A stretch of 64,000 nt of DNA from Triglochin maritima (taxonomy: Eukaryota > Streptophyta > Magnoliopsida > Alismatales > Juncaginaceae), in assembly GCA_963682175.1 (NCBI GenBank), contig OY821775.1:11194501-11258500 (forward strand), given 5' to 3'. Below are positions 1 to 11,375 of the stretch, piece after piece. The notes beneath the pieces are model-generated. The model was not told where the DNA came from. It saw only the letters and a program-made list of their open reading frames with translations, and ran no database searches. How positions within the stretch are numbered: the stretch's first letter is position 1; the number at the start of each line of letters is the position of its first letter. Both the position numbers and the translations under genes were made by a program.

Positions 1-726
1 ATATTCACCACCAAAAGTAATACCTAATCTTCATCTTTAGTTGACACTTGACATTGACTTTGAAAATAACCCTGGAAGCAGTTTGCTTGTTGTCCTTTGG
101 TAAATGTTAGTACTTATGGACAACTATAAGTTTCCTAGATGCATTACAGGTAAGGAGATACCTAAATAGATAGAGCTTATTTTTAAGGGTGTGACCACAC
201 CATGTGATGATTTTCTAACTTAGGGTATGTAAAGTAGATAACTATGATTAATATCAAATAATCTCTAGTAAATCAAGAGGTCTTCAAATTTTTATTACTG
301 TATCGATGAGATTAAAGGGACTTGTACTTGGACTGGCTGGGGAACAACCTCAATATCATCTCCTCTAAAAACAAACTCCCATCATTTCCTCCTATTATCT
401 TGCATAGTTGCATCTAATCAAATGCACGTTCTGCAATCAAATCATATTTTGGGAATAAAGGTAAAGTCTAATCCTCCACAATTAGACCTTTACTTCCATG
501 GGACCAATCTAAAACCATGACTTGTAATCAGATGCGAAGTTCATTAATATTATGATTAGGAAACATGAGTTCATGAAATATTAATCCTTACAACGACATG
601 AAAAGTGTCACATATGATGTGACACTTCATATGATGTGTATATTGTTAGTTCTATGGACTAAAAAAATTAAAGTAAGACACAATCAATTAAAATGGATAA
701 ATGGAAAATTAAGAGCTTTTACACAC
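1..726 (-). other. Intron of the SPA-family gene (no exon seen)
   Basis: This stretch follows the 5' splice donor (GAG|GTGTGT read on the minus strand) of the SPA exon. I looked for the next expected SPA exon, the end of the kinase-like domain with an LRHRILPP-like motif, and did not find it. The likely reading is intron, with the remaining exons (WD40 part) beyond the left edge. It is AT-rich and holds no convincing open frame. Confidence 0.55.
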
Positions 727-2112
727 CTCAAAGAAGAAAACTCCAAGACTGTATACATTTGAAGTAAAGCAACAGGTGCCACCATTTGATTCCTCTGGAC
801 TTGCATACCACCTCTCTTCCAACTGCATGGTGTCAAACTGTGCATTACTAGACAAAGTTGACTGAGCAAAATGGCTGTGTTCTTTGTCAGAGTTTTGATG
901 CAACGACTCCCTGAAGTTGAAATCAAGACCTTTAACTAGATAATCATGATCAAACCCTTCAGTTAACTTGTCATTTGAGCCACTTGGAGCTCCAAGTCCA
1001 TTAGGTGTAATACCAACTTTTAACTCTTTATTCAGTTTTTTATACTTCGCCGGCATAAATTTGGCCTTCTCATTTACTAGATGCCTTTTCCTTCTGCAAT
1101 ACTGATGATTGGTAGTTTCACTTCTGCCAACTTCATTTAACTCCAGTTGGGTTTCGGGAACAAAAGAGCCAACATATCTAACTTGATTTGAAGGAAATAT
1201 CATGAAATAAGATGGCCACAGGTTTCGCAAAGCAAGCCCTTTAGAATGTGAACTATCCACAAGTTCCAAGACCTGCTTGAATATGTGAAACCTTTCAGCC
1301 GTTGCTTTATGCCTACCAGGTTCAAGCCAACACCTAAGGCTGATTCCATCAAGGTGATCTCGAACTACAATTCCATCGACAACACTACCATATAATGATT
1401 TGTTGATGTCAACATTAGGTGACCTAATGGAAGCCACTTTCTTTAAGGCTTTGGGTGACTTTTCTACAACGTCGGACTGCACTGATGCAATTTGTGGGGC
1501 ACCATAAGTTCCTGGATGCCAATTTGACACACCCTTACCGTTCAAGGAGCCCTTGAGAAGAAAATGTTGAAATCCAAATGCTGGCGAAACTTCAGTGTGT
1601 GGACCTCTGGGGGATACGAAGGATGAATTTTGCACTTTTTCAAGGAAGTGATCAATGGCAAGGTTGTGGCTATTGTCCGAATGCTTCACCAAAGGATTAT
1701 TTGCAATTTTATCTCCATTTTCTACGACCTTGGCATCTCTAGCTTCCCCAACTAGTTTACGAAATTCTTCCCACGAGCACTTGTTTACTTTCCTGTCATC
1801 TACATTACTTGACGAGCCATGTAATGATATATTTGGGTTCTTGTAGTTTTCCAAAGTCAATTCTTTTACTATCTCATCAGCGCTGTCTATGTTGCCAGAA
1901 TTCCCAGACCCTGGGTCAGAATTTACTTCCCAATCGGTCGGATGCTTTCCTTTCAAATTCCCCATAACTAATTTCGAATACCTCGGGAACGAAACCTTCT
2001 GATGGCGGGCATCAGCATCATGGGAAACCAACAAAGCAGTTGGGCTCGTTAAAGTCCTATCCCTTTGTTCCGAGTTCTGGGCAATATCATTTATTTCAGC
2101 AGTTCCTTCCAT
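727..2112 (-). CDS. SPA: SPA-family (SPA1-related) protein, N-terminal exon, partial
   Basis: SPA proteins pair with the COP1 ubiquitin ligase and repress light signalling in the nucleus. This 462-codon exon encodes the N-terminal part: a Ser/Asn-rich leader, a SWEEFRKLVGEARD stretch (about residues 110-125), then the divergent kinase-like region with VVRDHLDGISLRCWLEP, FKQVLELVDSSHSKGLALRNLWPSYF, EERWYASPEE and NVYSLGVFFFE. The exon ends phase 0 at a GT donor (GAG|GTGTGT). The coiled coil and WD40 propeller expected in the family are outside the window. I start at the ATG at 2112 (MEGTAEI...): the frame stays open for 89 more codons upstream, but that part looks like 5' leader and abuts a probable splice acceptor at 2369. 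The kinase fold is degenerate, as is normal for SPA. Which paralogue it is cannot be settled from this exon; SPA1 and SPA2 types are both possible. Confidence 0.87.
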
Positions 2113-2368
2113 AGTTATCAACCGAAAACTCCGAAGCACAGAAGCAACAATCACATTATAACCACGCAAATCTCCAAAATCCCCCAATTTCAAGTTCCAG
2201 TTAAAATTCTCTAGCCTTCCACCAACAAACCCCAACAGACCTCCTCCGGGACGCCGTTCTGAAGCAAAACGACCACAGACAAGAGTCACTAAAATCGCAT
2301 TAAAAAAATCAAAATTGAACTCAGTGGAAACGACCACGAAACCTAAGATCTCCGTTCGAAACCACATT

Positions 2369-2676
2369 CTGATAATCAAACTTTAGAATCACAAAAATCA
2401 AGAACAAACGTCATTCACAACTGAAACCTAAAAACTCAGAATCATTGTACTAAAGCAAGGGTGTCTTCCGGAATTTTTTCTAAGATTTAATAATGTTTTT
2501 ATAATCAGACGTCTAAAAACTTACAACCTTCGTACTAAATCTAGCCCAGAACTGTTTAAAATTTTAAGAATCTGATAATCGAAATGAAAATTAAAAATCT
2601 GACATTCAAAAACTCCTCCACTGAAACGGCATCGGAGAAACAGAATCTCGCATAAACAACCGGGACAGGAACTCAC
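2369..2676 (-). other. Probable 5'-UTR intron of the SPA gene
   Basis: On the minus strand a donor-like GCAC|GTGAGT lies at 2676 and a pyrimidine/AT-rich acceptor TTATCAG ends at 2369, just before the leader of the SPA exon. The GC-rich block at 2680-2840 would then be the first, non-coding exon and promoter-proximal region. This is inferred from splice consensus only. Confidence 0.4.
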
Positions 2677-2879
2677 GTGCCGCAAACTCCTAAGCGATCT
2701 CCGGCGGCGGTGGGGAAATGGTGGTTTGGGGACGTATCGTGTGGAGGCGAGAGTGAGACCACAAGTTCGTGGGAAGGCGTTTCGTCCTCGTTTCAGAATT
2801 CTCGAATTTTTGGACGTTTATTTATATTGTGTGGCGGACGTTTGAGCTTGTGATCTTCCTCGAGCATGTAATATTATTT

Positions 2880-3842
2880 TATTATTGTTTTGCTTTTTAG
2901 ATAAGTTTCCTTGTTGGTGCTTTTGCATTCATGCTAACATGTTTTATCATTTTATGTTTATCTTGCTACATTCATATTTATTTTACAAAGCATTTCTATT
3001 TAAGTCTATATATCTATGACATTAAAAAATCTTTTATTTATGACTATGTCATTTGATTAGTGATTTAGTGGGACTATTTTTTATGTCATTTTTTTATTTA
3101 CAAAGTAAAGATATCGGCTTAGCTGTCATGTTTTATTGATATATCAATAAAATACAGTGCAAAAAAGAAGTTGACGAACAAAAGCATCACCCTAAGATGA
3201 CACGATGCAACTGCAAGGGAAAAAACACAATAATAAAACAAGTATCGATCCACGTAATCTAACAAGAAGGTCTAAAGTCTTAACCCTATGCATCACTATG
3301 AAATGTAATCGCATCACTATAGATATTTATGTGTATATTGTGTAAGCTATAAGCTATATCGACAACTCGGTCTGTCCTTATCCATGTCTTCCCCTACTTC
3401 TAATTTGGAGACCATTTTGCAGACAGCTTCTGCCTTCTTGTGGATCGTTGAGGCGAAGAAATTCATCTTTGGGCCCAAGCCTAATAGTTGATGAACTAAC
3501 CGGAGAAATGGTTTGACATCAGCTGAGCTCTGATCACACATCTCCTTTTTATCATAACCTTGTTGCTCCATGACATCCGGATGTGGCTCCTCCGATGCCA
3601 AAATTAGCATGTCAAAGGCTAACAATTTTTTTTAAGTCATTCTACTTGTACATTTCGTCCACAAATTCTAACTCCAACGTATTGTTGCCGACGGTCATTG
3701 AAAGTCATAACTGACACGGTCGGTTTCGGTCGACGAGAGTCATAATCGTCATCAAAATGATATTTATTTTATTATATTAACACAAAACGAAGTAGTTTAG
3801 TCTTTTATACGTGTTTCTTTTCTCTCCTCTCCAAGTTATTAC
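2880..3842. other. Intergenic, no gene recognised
   Basis: AT-rich spacer between the SPA gene promoter and the hAT MITE. It contains one 92-codon open frame on the minus strand (3347-3625) that matches no family I recognise and has no splice partners, so I do not call it a gene. Confidence 0.5.
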
Positions 3843-3850
3843 GATATATC

Positions 3851-4492
3851 TAGGGCTGTCAATCGTGTCGTGTCGTGTGCTAATCGTGTCGTGTCAACTC
3901 CTATATATAAGCTCTAGGTGTTGCGCCGTATCCGACCCATTTAATAATCGTGTTGCTAAATTTCTGCCGTATCCAACCCATTTATAATCGTGTTGCCATA
4001 TCCAACCCGTTTATACCCGATTATTAAACAGATTACTTCGTGTACACGTTTAACACCGCTACCGTTTACACCATTTAACACACGTTTAACACACAATTAT
4101 CCACTCGTTCAGAGTTCAGAGTTCAAACTTCAAAGTTTCAAACCAATTATATATATAATTGGTAAAATTATAAATATGGCATTCAGTTATTAAAATTTGT
4201 TTATTATAATTTATAACTTATATATTACTTATAGACTTATCGGTATTAGTCGTGTATTAATCGTGTCGTATTCGTAATCGTGTGCCTAATTACCCAATTA
4301 CTTATCGTGTTTTATCGTGCCTTAATCGTGTTAATCGTTTTTGCAGCAGAAATCCATATCCAACCCATTTAATAATCGTGTTGCCGTATCCAACCCATTT
4401 ATTAATCGTGTTCAAATTCTCAATCCATATCCGCTAACTTCGTGTCGTTTTCGTGTCGTGTTATCGTGTTTCGTGTAAAATTGACAGCCCTA
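3851..4492. mobile_element. hAT-type MITE with exact 8-bp target duplication
   Basis: The element is 642 bp long, bounded by inverted ends TAGGGCTGTCAA (3851-3862) and TTGACAGCCCTA (4481-4492). It is flanked by the identical 8-bp repeat GATATATC at 3843-3850 and 4493-4500, the target-site length of hAT transposases. The interior is made of short direct and inverted repeats built on ATCGTGT and ATCCAACCCATTTA. It has no coding capacity, so it depends on a transposase elsewhere. Confidence 0.92.
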
Positions 4493-4500
4493 GATATATC

Positions 4501-5020
4501 TTCATTGCTAGCTGTGACCGTCAGCAACCATAAGTTGGAACTAGCATTTGTGTACAAAAATTACAAGTAGAGAAGACTAAACTACTTCTTTTACTATATA
4601 AACTGCTTCTTAATTTCCGTGTTAAGAAAGAAACAAAAGAGAACACTGTACTTTCTCCTTATTTTATTCTATCTTCCGAACAAATCATGACGACGACGTG
4701 AGGTTGTAGAACGTCCACGTATTAAATGTATGGATAATATAAGTTGGCAACTAGTTGTGTAACTTGTGTTTAGTATAAAACTATGGGTGAAAACGTGGAG
4801 GGTAGACCTACAATACCGAGGAGTGTAGTTTTCTAGGGGCCGATAATTAGTTGATAATCTATCGAAATAGGATGACCACAACCAACCATATAGCATTAAC
4901 ATGTATTAATGATAAAATAACATGTTTTCAAACACATTCTAAAAATTTAACAGAAAATCCTTTTAGGATTATGTTTTCAAATTAAAACCAATACCAGATA
5001 GAAGGTATATAATATGGAGA
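4501..5020. other. Intergenic, no gene recognised
   Basis: AT-rich spacer between two hAT-like repeats. Open frames here are short and show no family motif or splice signals. Confidence 0.45.
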
Positions 5021-5027
5021 TGGCAAT

Positions 5028-5245
5028 GAGATAGATATGTCTATTGTGTCGGGTACGTGTATTATCGTGTCATGTATGATCTAATATTAACAGGTTATGG
5101 GTATACACAAATACGACACGATAAGAATTCATCTACACGAACCCGAATATGAACACGACATTCATGATAATTATTGTGTATACACAACACGATATGTACA
5201 TGATTCTTAACGTGTTGTGTTACACGATACACGATAAGACACGAG
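5028..5245. mobile_element. Degenerate hAT-like repeat
   Basis: Dense in short repeats of the ATCGTGT/ACACGAT type that also fill the MITE at 3851-4492 and the block at 19745-19982. It begins near TAGATATGTCTATTGTGTC, similar to the end of that second block (GACAAGTCTA read inverted). I could not find matching ends or a target duplication, so the limits are approximate. Confidence 0.4.
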
Positions 5246-5641
5246 AAATACACGTACACACAGTATATATGCTAAGTACCTATGTACACAATAAGTACAT
5301 GATTACACGCAAATAAACCAACCAAATAGAGCACATAATACTAGTTAAAAGTATACAATTTTCTTCGTAAGATTCTTTTCAACCTTTAAGAATTAAAAGA
5401 AATAGAAATAAACACAATCACTACTAATATAATAACATTCTACAATAATATGCTAAATAACCAAAATCCAATCCAAACAAACACGATAACAAGATTAAAT
5501 GGAGCATTAAAGCATCCACACGAACTTCCACTTGTCTCTGCCCGCTTTCACTACCCAATTACAGAAGACACCAAAATATTAGAGATCGAATTGAAATGAG
5601 AAATACATGTAGATGGTTGGATGAGAATGGATAGCTTACGA

Positions 5642-5695
5642 CGAAACCCGGGATTCAAACCGGGCACACCCTGAAAGCCCAACGGTTATGATAAA
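5642..5695 (-). repeat. tRNA-like T-arm / possible SINE head
   Basis: On the minus strand CCCGG-TTTGAAT-CCCGG folds as a tRNA T-arm and resembles the B box of a polymerase III promoter. An anticodon-arm-like segment (CCGTTGGGCTTTCAGGG) lies just upstream, but I could not complete a cloverleaf or a clear A box. It may be a tRNA relic or the tRNA-derived head of a SINE. Confidence 0.3.
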
Positions 5696-5724
5696 TTACA
5701 AAAATACCTCACATCATGTATAAA

Positions 5725-6266
5725 CAAGGTTCAGATATGCGGGATGCGGAGTGGATGTGGCAGGACACCGCATCGAACATATGCGGAATGCGGATGCGAT
5801 GCGGGTGCATATGCGGTTTGCGATTTAATAATTAAATAATATACATTTACATATTAAAATAATATGTGGAATATACATTTAATAATATACATTTACATAT
5901 ACGGAATGCGGGGTGCCGACGGGAGTCCAAAATGTGGGAGTGACACGAATTTGGGGATCGAGTGGGGAATTTGGGGATGATCTATTGTTTGTAAAATTTG
6001 TTAAAAGTTTTTTTGTTTGCAAAATAAGTTAAATGGTTAATCGGATAATCAGATATCTTTCGGATTTTGACCCAATTAGATTTGAAATATGCCTATTTGA
6101 TATGCGTTGCATATGCGGCCGCATATGCGCCCGCATCAGCCGCATATGCGGATGGCAATGCGGTCCGAATATAGAAGGCCGCATCCTTAGGATGCGATGC
6201 GCATCCCGGCCACATCGCACCCGCATCCGCATATGCGGCCGCATCCGGCCGCATATCCGAACACTG
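5725..6266. mobile_element. hAT-type MITE with ATGCGG-rich arms
   Basis: A 542-bp element with ends CAAGGTTCAGATATGCGG (5725) and CCGCATATCCGAACACTG (6266). It is flanked by identical 8-bp copies of TGTATAAA (5717-5724 and 6267-6274). The left arm carries many ATGCGG units and the right arm many CCGCAT units, so the single strand could fold into a long hairpin around an AT-rich centre. Open frames inside are products of the repeats, not genes. Confidence 0.92.
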
Positions 6267-6311
6267 TGTATAAATCATCTAACTCCTCTCATTTTCTTTC
6301 TGAATTTTTAT

Positions 6312-6566
6312 TCGTCGTCGGAAAACTACTTAAATTGCCCGTGTGAATTACCGTTTTGTCATTCTCTCATTTCTACTCGTATATCTCGACATTTCACTCT
6401 CCTACCACCCATCTCTCTTCATTTTCCTCTCATAATCATAAAAAACAATGCTTCAGATGTCAAGAAATGAGCCAACGAACGCTCCAGTGTACTCGAATCT
6501 GGTAAAATATCAAATTTCTTTTTAATAATTGTTGGGGCGATTTAAGTAGTTTTCCGACGACAAATA
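6312..6566. repeat. Inverted repeat pair, possible small MITE
   Basis: GTCGTCGGAAAACTACTTAA at about 6315-6334 recurs inverted at about 6543-6562, with about 25 bp matching overall. The arms bound about 250 bp with no recognised gene. I see no clear target duplication, so an old MITE is likely but unproven. Confidence 0.45.
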
Positions 6567-8442
6567 ACAGTTTCTTTTTCTTTACACCAATTTTTTTCAA
6601 CTCTTCTTCTAAATCTCTCAATTTCTCTATTTGCTCTGATTTTGTTGGAAAATGTCTAGTTTGAGCAAAAACGCGAAGCTTAAAGCTACAAACAAACCGC
6701 TGACCGTCTGATTTCGTGACTCCTCCGCTCTTCATTTCCCAGGTTTTTGTAATCCTTTTTAATAGTTAATTTTAGTTCATCAATCATCATCACGACTTTC
6801 TCATTTATGGAAAAAATCACCTTTTGTTTGCATATTTATTAATTTTCATGACTTTAACATCTGAAACTGAAGATAATAATAACCCCTTCCTATTAATCCA
6901 CATATACTTAATGGTAAAAGTATTAGAAGGAAAACTAACAAACTATTTAGAGTAAGGTAACTGCTACTTGTAAATCATGTGGCAAAGTAATTTCGGCTAA
7001 GTCAAGTGGAGGAACTGATCATCTAATAGACATTTAATTTCATGTAAATGTGAGCATACATAATCGGTAGTGGATCCACATCAATCGATTTTACGGACAA
7101 CTAGTGGAAATTTAAATTTTAGAAGATATTGTCCAATTAAAGGTAGATAGATAATTGTTGATTTCATAAATAGAGATGAACTACTTTTTAGCACATGTGA
7201 ATCTAAAGTCCTCGGAGATACAATTCTATACCATAATCCGAAATTTAAACCATTTTGTAGAAAACAATTAAAAATGTTGTAATTGATAAATTCGGTAAAG
7301 AAAAAATGCATGATTAATTATTTTTCATCAATGAACAATAATGTGGCATTAACTAGTAATGTTTGGACAAGTTCAAATAATTATCCATATTGTTGTGTAA
7401 CTGTTCATTATCTAGATGATTTATGATGTTTAAATAAAAATACTTTCTTTCTTACCTATTTTGTATCAACACACTACCAATGTCATATTTGATCATATTA
7501 AAGATGTCATGGTAATTAATAATATTGAAAAATATTATGCAATTACATTTGATAATGTTATTAATAACAGTTCATCAATAAAAATGCTTATAGATTATTG
7601 TTATCCACCTTTAGATATTTTATTTTTTCATATTAGATGTGTTTGTCATACTTTGAACTTGGTAGTACACGATGAACTTGACATAATTTAACTTCACTTA
7701 GAAATGTTAGAAATGCAATTGTCTTTGTAGGTTGCAGTAGTACATCAAGATATCATGAATTTAAAGAATTTTGTGTATATAATCATGTTAAACCTAAGAA
7801 GTTTAAATTAGATGTCCCTTATAGATAAAATTCTACATATGAAATATTAAAATGTTGTTATCCTTATAATCTCGTAATTACAACATTTTATAATGAAAAA
7901 CAAAATGAGTACATATGTTAATACCAATAAATTTGGATAATTGTAAAATTATGTTAGCTATTTTAAAACCTTTTTTCACCTTCACTAATAAATTAAGTTG
8001 ACAATATTACCCCACCTCTAACATATTTATCTATGAATTACTTCTAACTACTAGAGTATTTGCGAAATATAGGTCAATTGGTAGTTTTGTTGAAATTTTA
8101 AATGTAACGGATGCTAAGTTTAATAAATATTGGAATCTTCTTCCTTTTAGTTTTTGTTTAGCTTTTATTATGGATCCTAGATTTAAAATTAGTAGTTTAC
8201 AGGTTTTGGAAGAAATTTTTGAAAATATGAATTATGAAAATTTTCAAAAAGGAAAATGTTAATGGACGCACGCTGACGTGGTCAGTCCAGTCAGCAGCAA
8301 CAGATTTATTTTGTGTCACATGCAACTTATACTCTCTCAATGCAACATTACGTTTCCCAATGCAACATTTATTTTCCCAATACAACTTTTGATTCCCCTA
8401 TGGAAAAACTCACAACATAGAATGGACAGACAAACAATTTAT

Positions 8443-10603
8443 TGTAAGATTTCGTGTCTCTATGTATGTATATATTTTAATTTTAATACAACATACAAGA
8501 TCGATTTTCATATTTCCAACAATTTCTATGTACATTGCTTTGTGTTTATTCTAATAACATGCAACCCTACATTTATTAAAATAAATCACAAAGGTAGAAT
8601 CATACCTAAAGGTTCTCTAAAGCCTTTTTTGAAGATCCAGAGTCGCGTTGTCCGTTGAATCGTCCACGGATTTGCCTCCGAGTGTTCACCAAACTCTAAA
8701 CAAGATTAGAGAGAAAGGAGCTAGTCAATCAATCTCTAATAAGGTTTAGAATTTAGCTAATGACTCATCTTTAAGCTCTTGAGATTCTTATCTCTAAAAC
8801 TTAAATTTACTAAGAGATTTTCGTGGTGATTAGGGAGAGATTAATGAGAGAAAGATTTTTGCATTAGTATTAAACAAGTGGGAGTAGGGGTCCTTTTATA
8901 GTCTCCCAAAACATCCTTATCAAGATCTATTATTTAGTCATGATCTCTTGTTTATTCTCTCCTAAAATTAATCTCTAATTTCCACATAAGCACCAACAAA
9001 AAAAGTTTTAATTAAATCTGGAATTAATCCACCCATGATTTAATTAATCTCTTAATAATTCAGGCAGAATCGTTCTTGTTTGGTGGACCGAGTATAACTC
9101 GGTCAACCGAACCGTTCGGTTATAACACGTGTTCTAGATGGTCGACCGAATCCGTATGAGAAAAAAATCCCTGGAAGAATACGGACGAACCACGTCTTTT
9201 ACTCAGTTTACCGTTGACCCACAAGAATCGCTCCTGGGACATAGTCATCGGATTACCGTGTCACCTTCGGTCTACCAAAAATACTACTTCTCGGTTGATC
9301 GTGCACACTTGGTTAACCGAACCCGATTGTTCAGGCACTCTAGACAATTTCGGTCAACCAATTGTGCTTACCCGTTCCCTATTCGGTTAACCGATCCGAA
9401 GATACCCTGGTCGACTGAACCATGAACGGTTCATCGTGTTTGACCCTGATTTGGCTTTGTCAAATTTTGGATTTATTTCCAACAAAATTTGATCTTTTGG
9501 GGTTTTTAGCAAATTCACATCTTATATAATATATTATCATATGTAATATTAAATTATTACACCCCATAATATATATACCTCATATGAATTTATTATGATT
9601 CTAATTATGTCAATTCTCATGATATATTGATTTTAATTAATTCACCACATGTGTCTTATTTTCACATGAAATCCGACACACCATATGAACTTAAAATCAA
9701 CCATTTTGTTTCCCAGTTTTGTTGTGTGACCTATATGAGGATCTAAGCCAAATTGGCAGTGATATTAAACACTTAATATCTCAAACTATAAGCGGTATCT
9801 AGCTACACATTATAGTTACCCAATTAGCATAAATGTCTTTGTTCCACCCGAACCAAAACACGATCCATTTAGTGATGTAAGTGCACAACTTGTGTCCGTC
9901 CCTTACCTCATGATATTAAGAATATATACAAAGTAGAAATGTGTCATCTTTGTATTATATTCATTTCTTAATCTCTCTAACCTAATTATAACTATGTAAC
10001 TTAACTCAAGTTACATTGTGCACATTATAATTTGCTTTATCAAGGGGCCCACTAATATTATCACTCAATTAAGATGGGTAATGATAATCGTTTGACTAGC
10101 TATCTTTTCCAGCACAAGTCATGTCAACCAACTATTGTCTTTATCACTACATTCATTGATAGTTTTTGACAATAATCAAATTAAGTATTTCTTGAATGAA
10201 AAGATATAAGTCTCATATCTTAGGATCCAAGACACAGTAAAAACATTAATGACACGAAACACAATTCCATAATGTTTTGCTTGTTAGGCCTATTCAATAT
10301 ATAAAAGTAATATTTTCTTCTTTCATATACTCGTGTCGTCAATTATTTGTAAAGTTACAATAATCGATGACCAACACGACAATCTTATCTCGGTAATTAA
10401 TGTTCCATGTTAATTACCATGATTGTGAACAACTTTTGATTTATGTAAATCCTTATCTTTTAGAGCTCTACGGTTAAGGATCAAGCGCATCTTCGTTAAC
10501 ACTTCCAAAAGACGAATACCATAATCAAGGAACAAAATGTTTGCACATCCAATTCATAATAATTGGCATATCAAAGTAAAACTTTTAGAACACATTCCTT
10601 TCA
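8443..10603 (-). mobile_element. Solo LTR, family of 26942/48912/51605, reverse orientation
   Basis: A 2161-bp long terminal repeat running TGAAAGGAATG...CCTACA on the minus strand (here TGTAAGAT at 8443 to CCTTTCA at 10603), flanked by near-identical TTTAT/CTTAT 5-mers. It is collinear with the LTRs at 48912 and 51605. It has no internal retrotransposon sequence, so it is the product of LTR-LTR recombination. It includes a TATAAAAG-type promoter (near 8893, reverse strand) and a cluster of GGTCGACC/GGTTAACC palindromes (about 9080-9430). Confidence 0.85.
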
Positions 10604-10605
10604 CT

Positions 10606-11375
10606 TATTCTGTCCAGAATAAGTTCTGTGATTGTCCAGAATAAGTTGTGTGTTTGTCCATAATAAGTTCTGTTTGTTGCCCATAATAAGTTCAAAGTCT
10701 GTCCAGAATATGTTATGTGTCTGTCCAGAATAAGTTCAAAGTCTGTCCAGAATAAGTTTTGTGTCTGTCCATAATAAGTTCAAAGTCTGTCCAGAATAAG
10801 TTCAAAATAAGTCCATAATAATTTCTCTGTTTGTCCAGAATAAGTTCAAAGTTTGTCCATAATAAGTTCAAAGTTTGTCCAGAATAGGTTGTGTGTCTGT
10901 CCAGAATAGGTTGTGTGTTTGTCCATAATAAGTTCAAAGTTTGTCCATAATAAGTTCTGTGTGTTGTCCATAATAAGTTCAAAGTCTGTCCATAATAAGT
11001 TCAAAGTATGTCCAGAATAGGTTGTGTGTCTGTCCATAATAAGTTCAAAGTTTGTTCATAATAAGTTCAAAGTTTGTCCAGAATAAATTTTGTGTCTGTC
11101 TATAATAAGTTCAAAGTCTGTTCATAATAAGTTTTTGTGTTTGTCCATAATAAGTTCAAAGTATGTCCAGAATAAGTTCAAAGTTTGTCCATAATAAGTT
11201 CTGTGTTTGTCCAGAATAAGTTCAAAGTATGTCCAGAATAAGTTCTGTGTGTGTCCATAATAAGTTCAAAGTCTTTCCAGAATAAGTTCAATCCTTAATA
11301 AGTTCAAAGTTTGTCCATAATAAGTTGTGTCTGTCAAGAATAAATTTTGTGCCTGTTCAGAATAAGTTGCATTTG
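10606..11375. repeat. Tandem array of about 22-bp units
   Basis: More than 30 imperfect units alternating GTCCAGAATAAGTTCAAAGT and GTCCATAATAAGTTCTGTGT forms. Two base choices (CAGAAT/CATAAT) and two tails (CAAAGT/CTGTGT) mix along the array. Open frames on the minus strand read as (T)NLLWT/FELIMD repeats and are a by-product. The array is the core of the MULE-like element; the LTR inserted at its edge. Confidence 0.9.

Noticed and set aside
3347..3625. 92-codon minus-strand frame (MLAFDMLILASEE...)
   Set aside because: No family recognised, no splice partners or promoter context; too short to call without homology.
6029..6470. Overlapping frames on both strands rich in Arg, Met and His
   Set aside because: Translations of the ATGCGG repeat arms of a MITE.
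10713..11037. Repetitive frames (NLLWT/FELIMD)
   Set aside because: By-product of the 22-bp tandem array; no start context or family.
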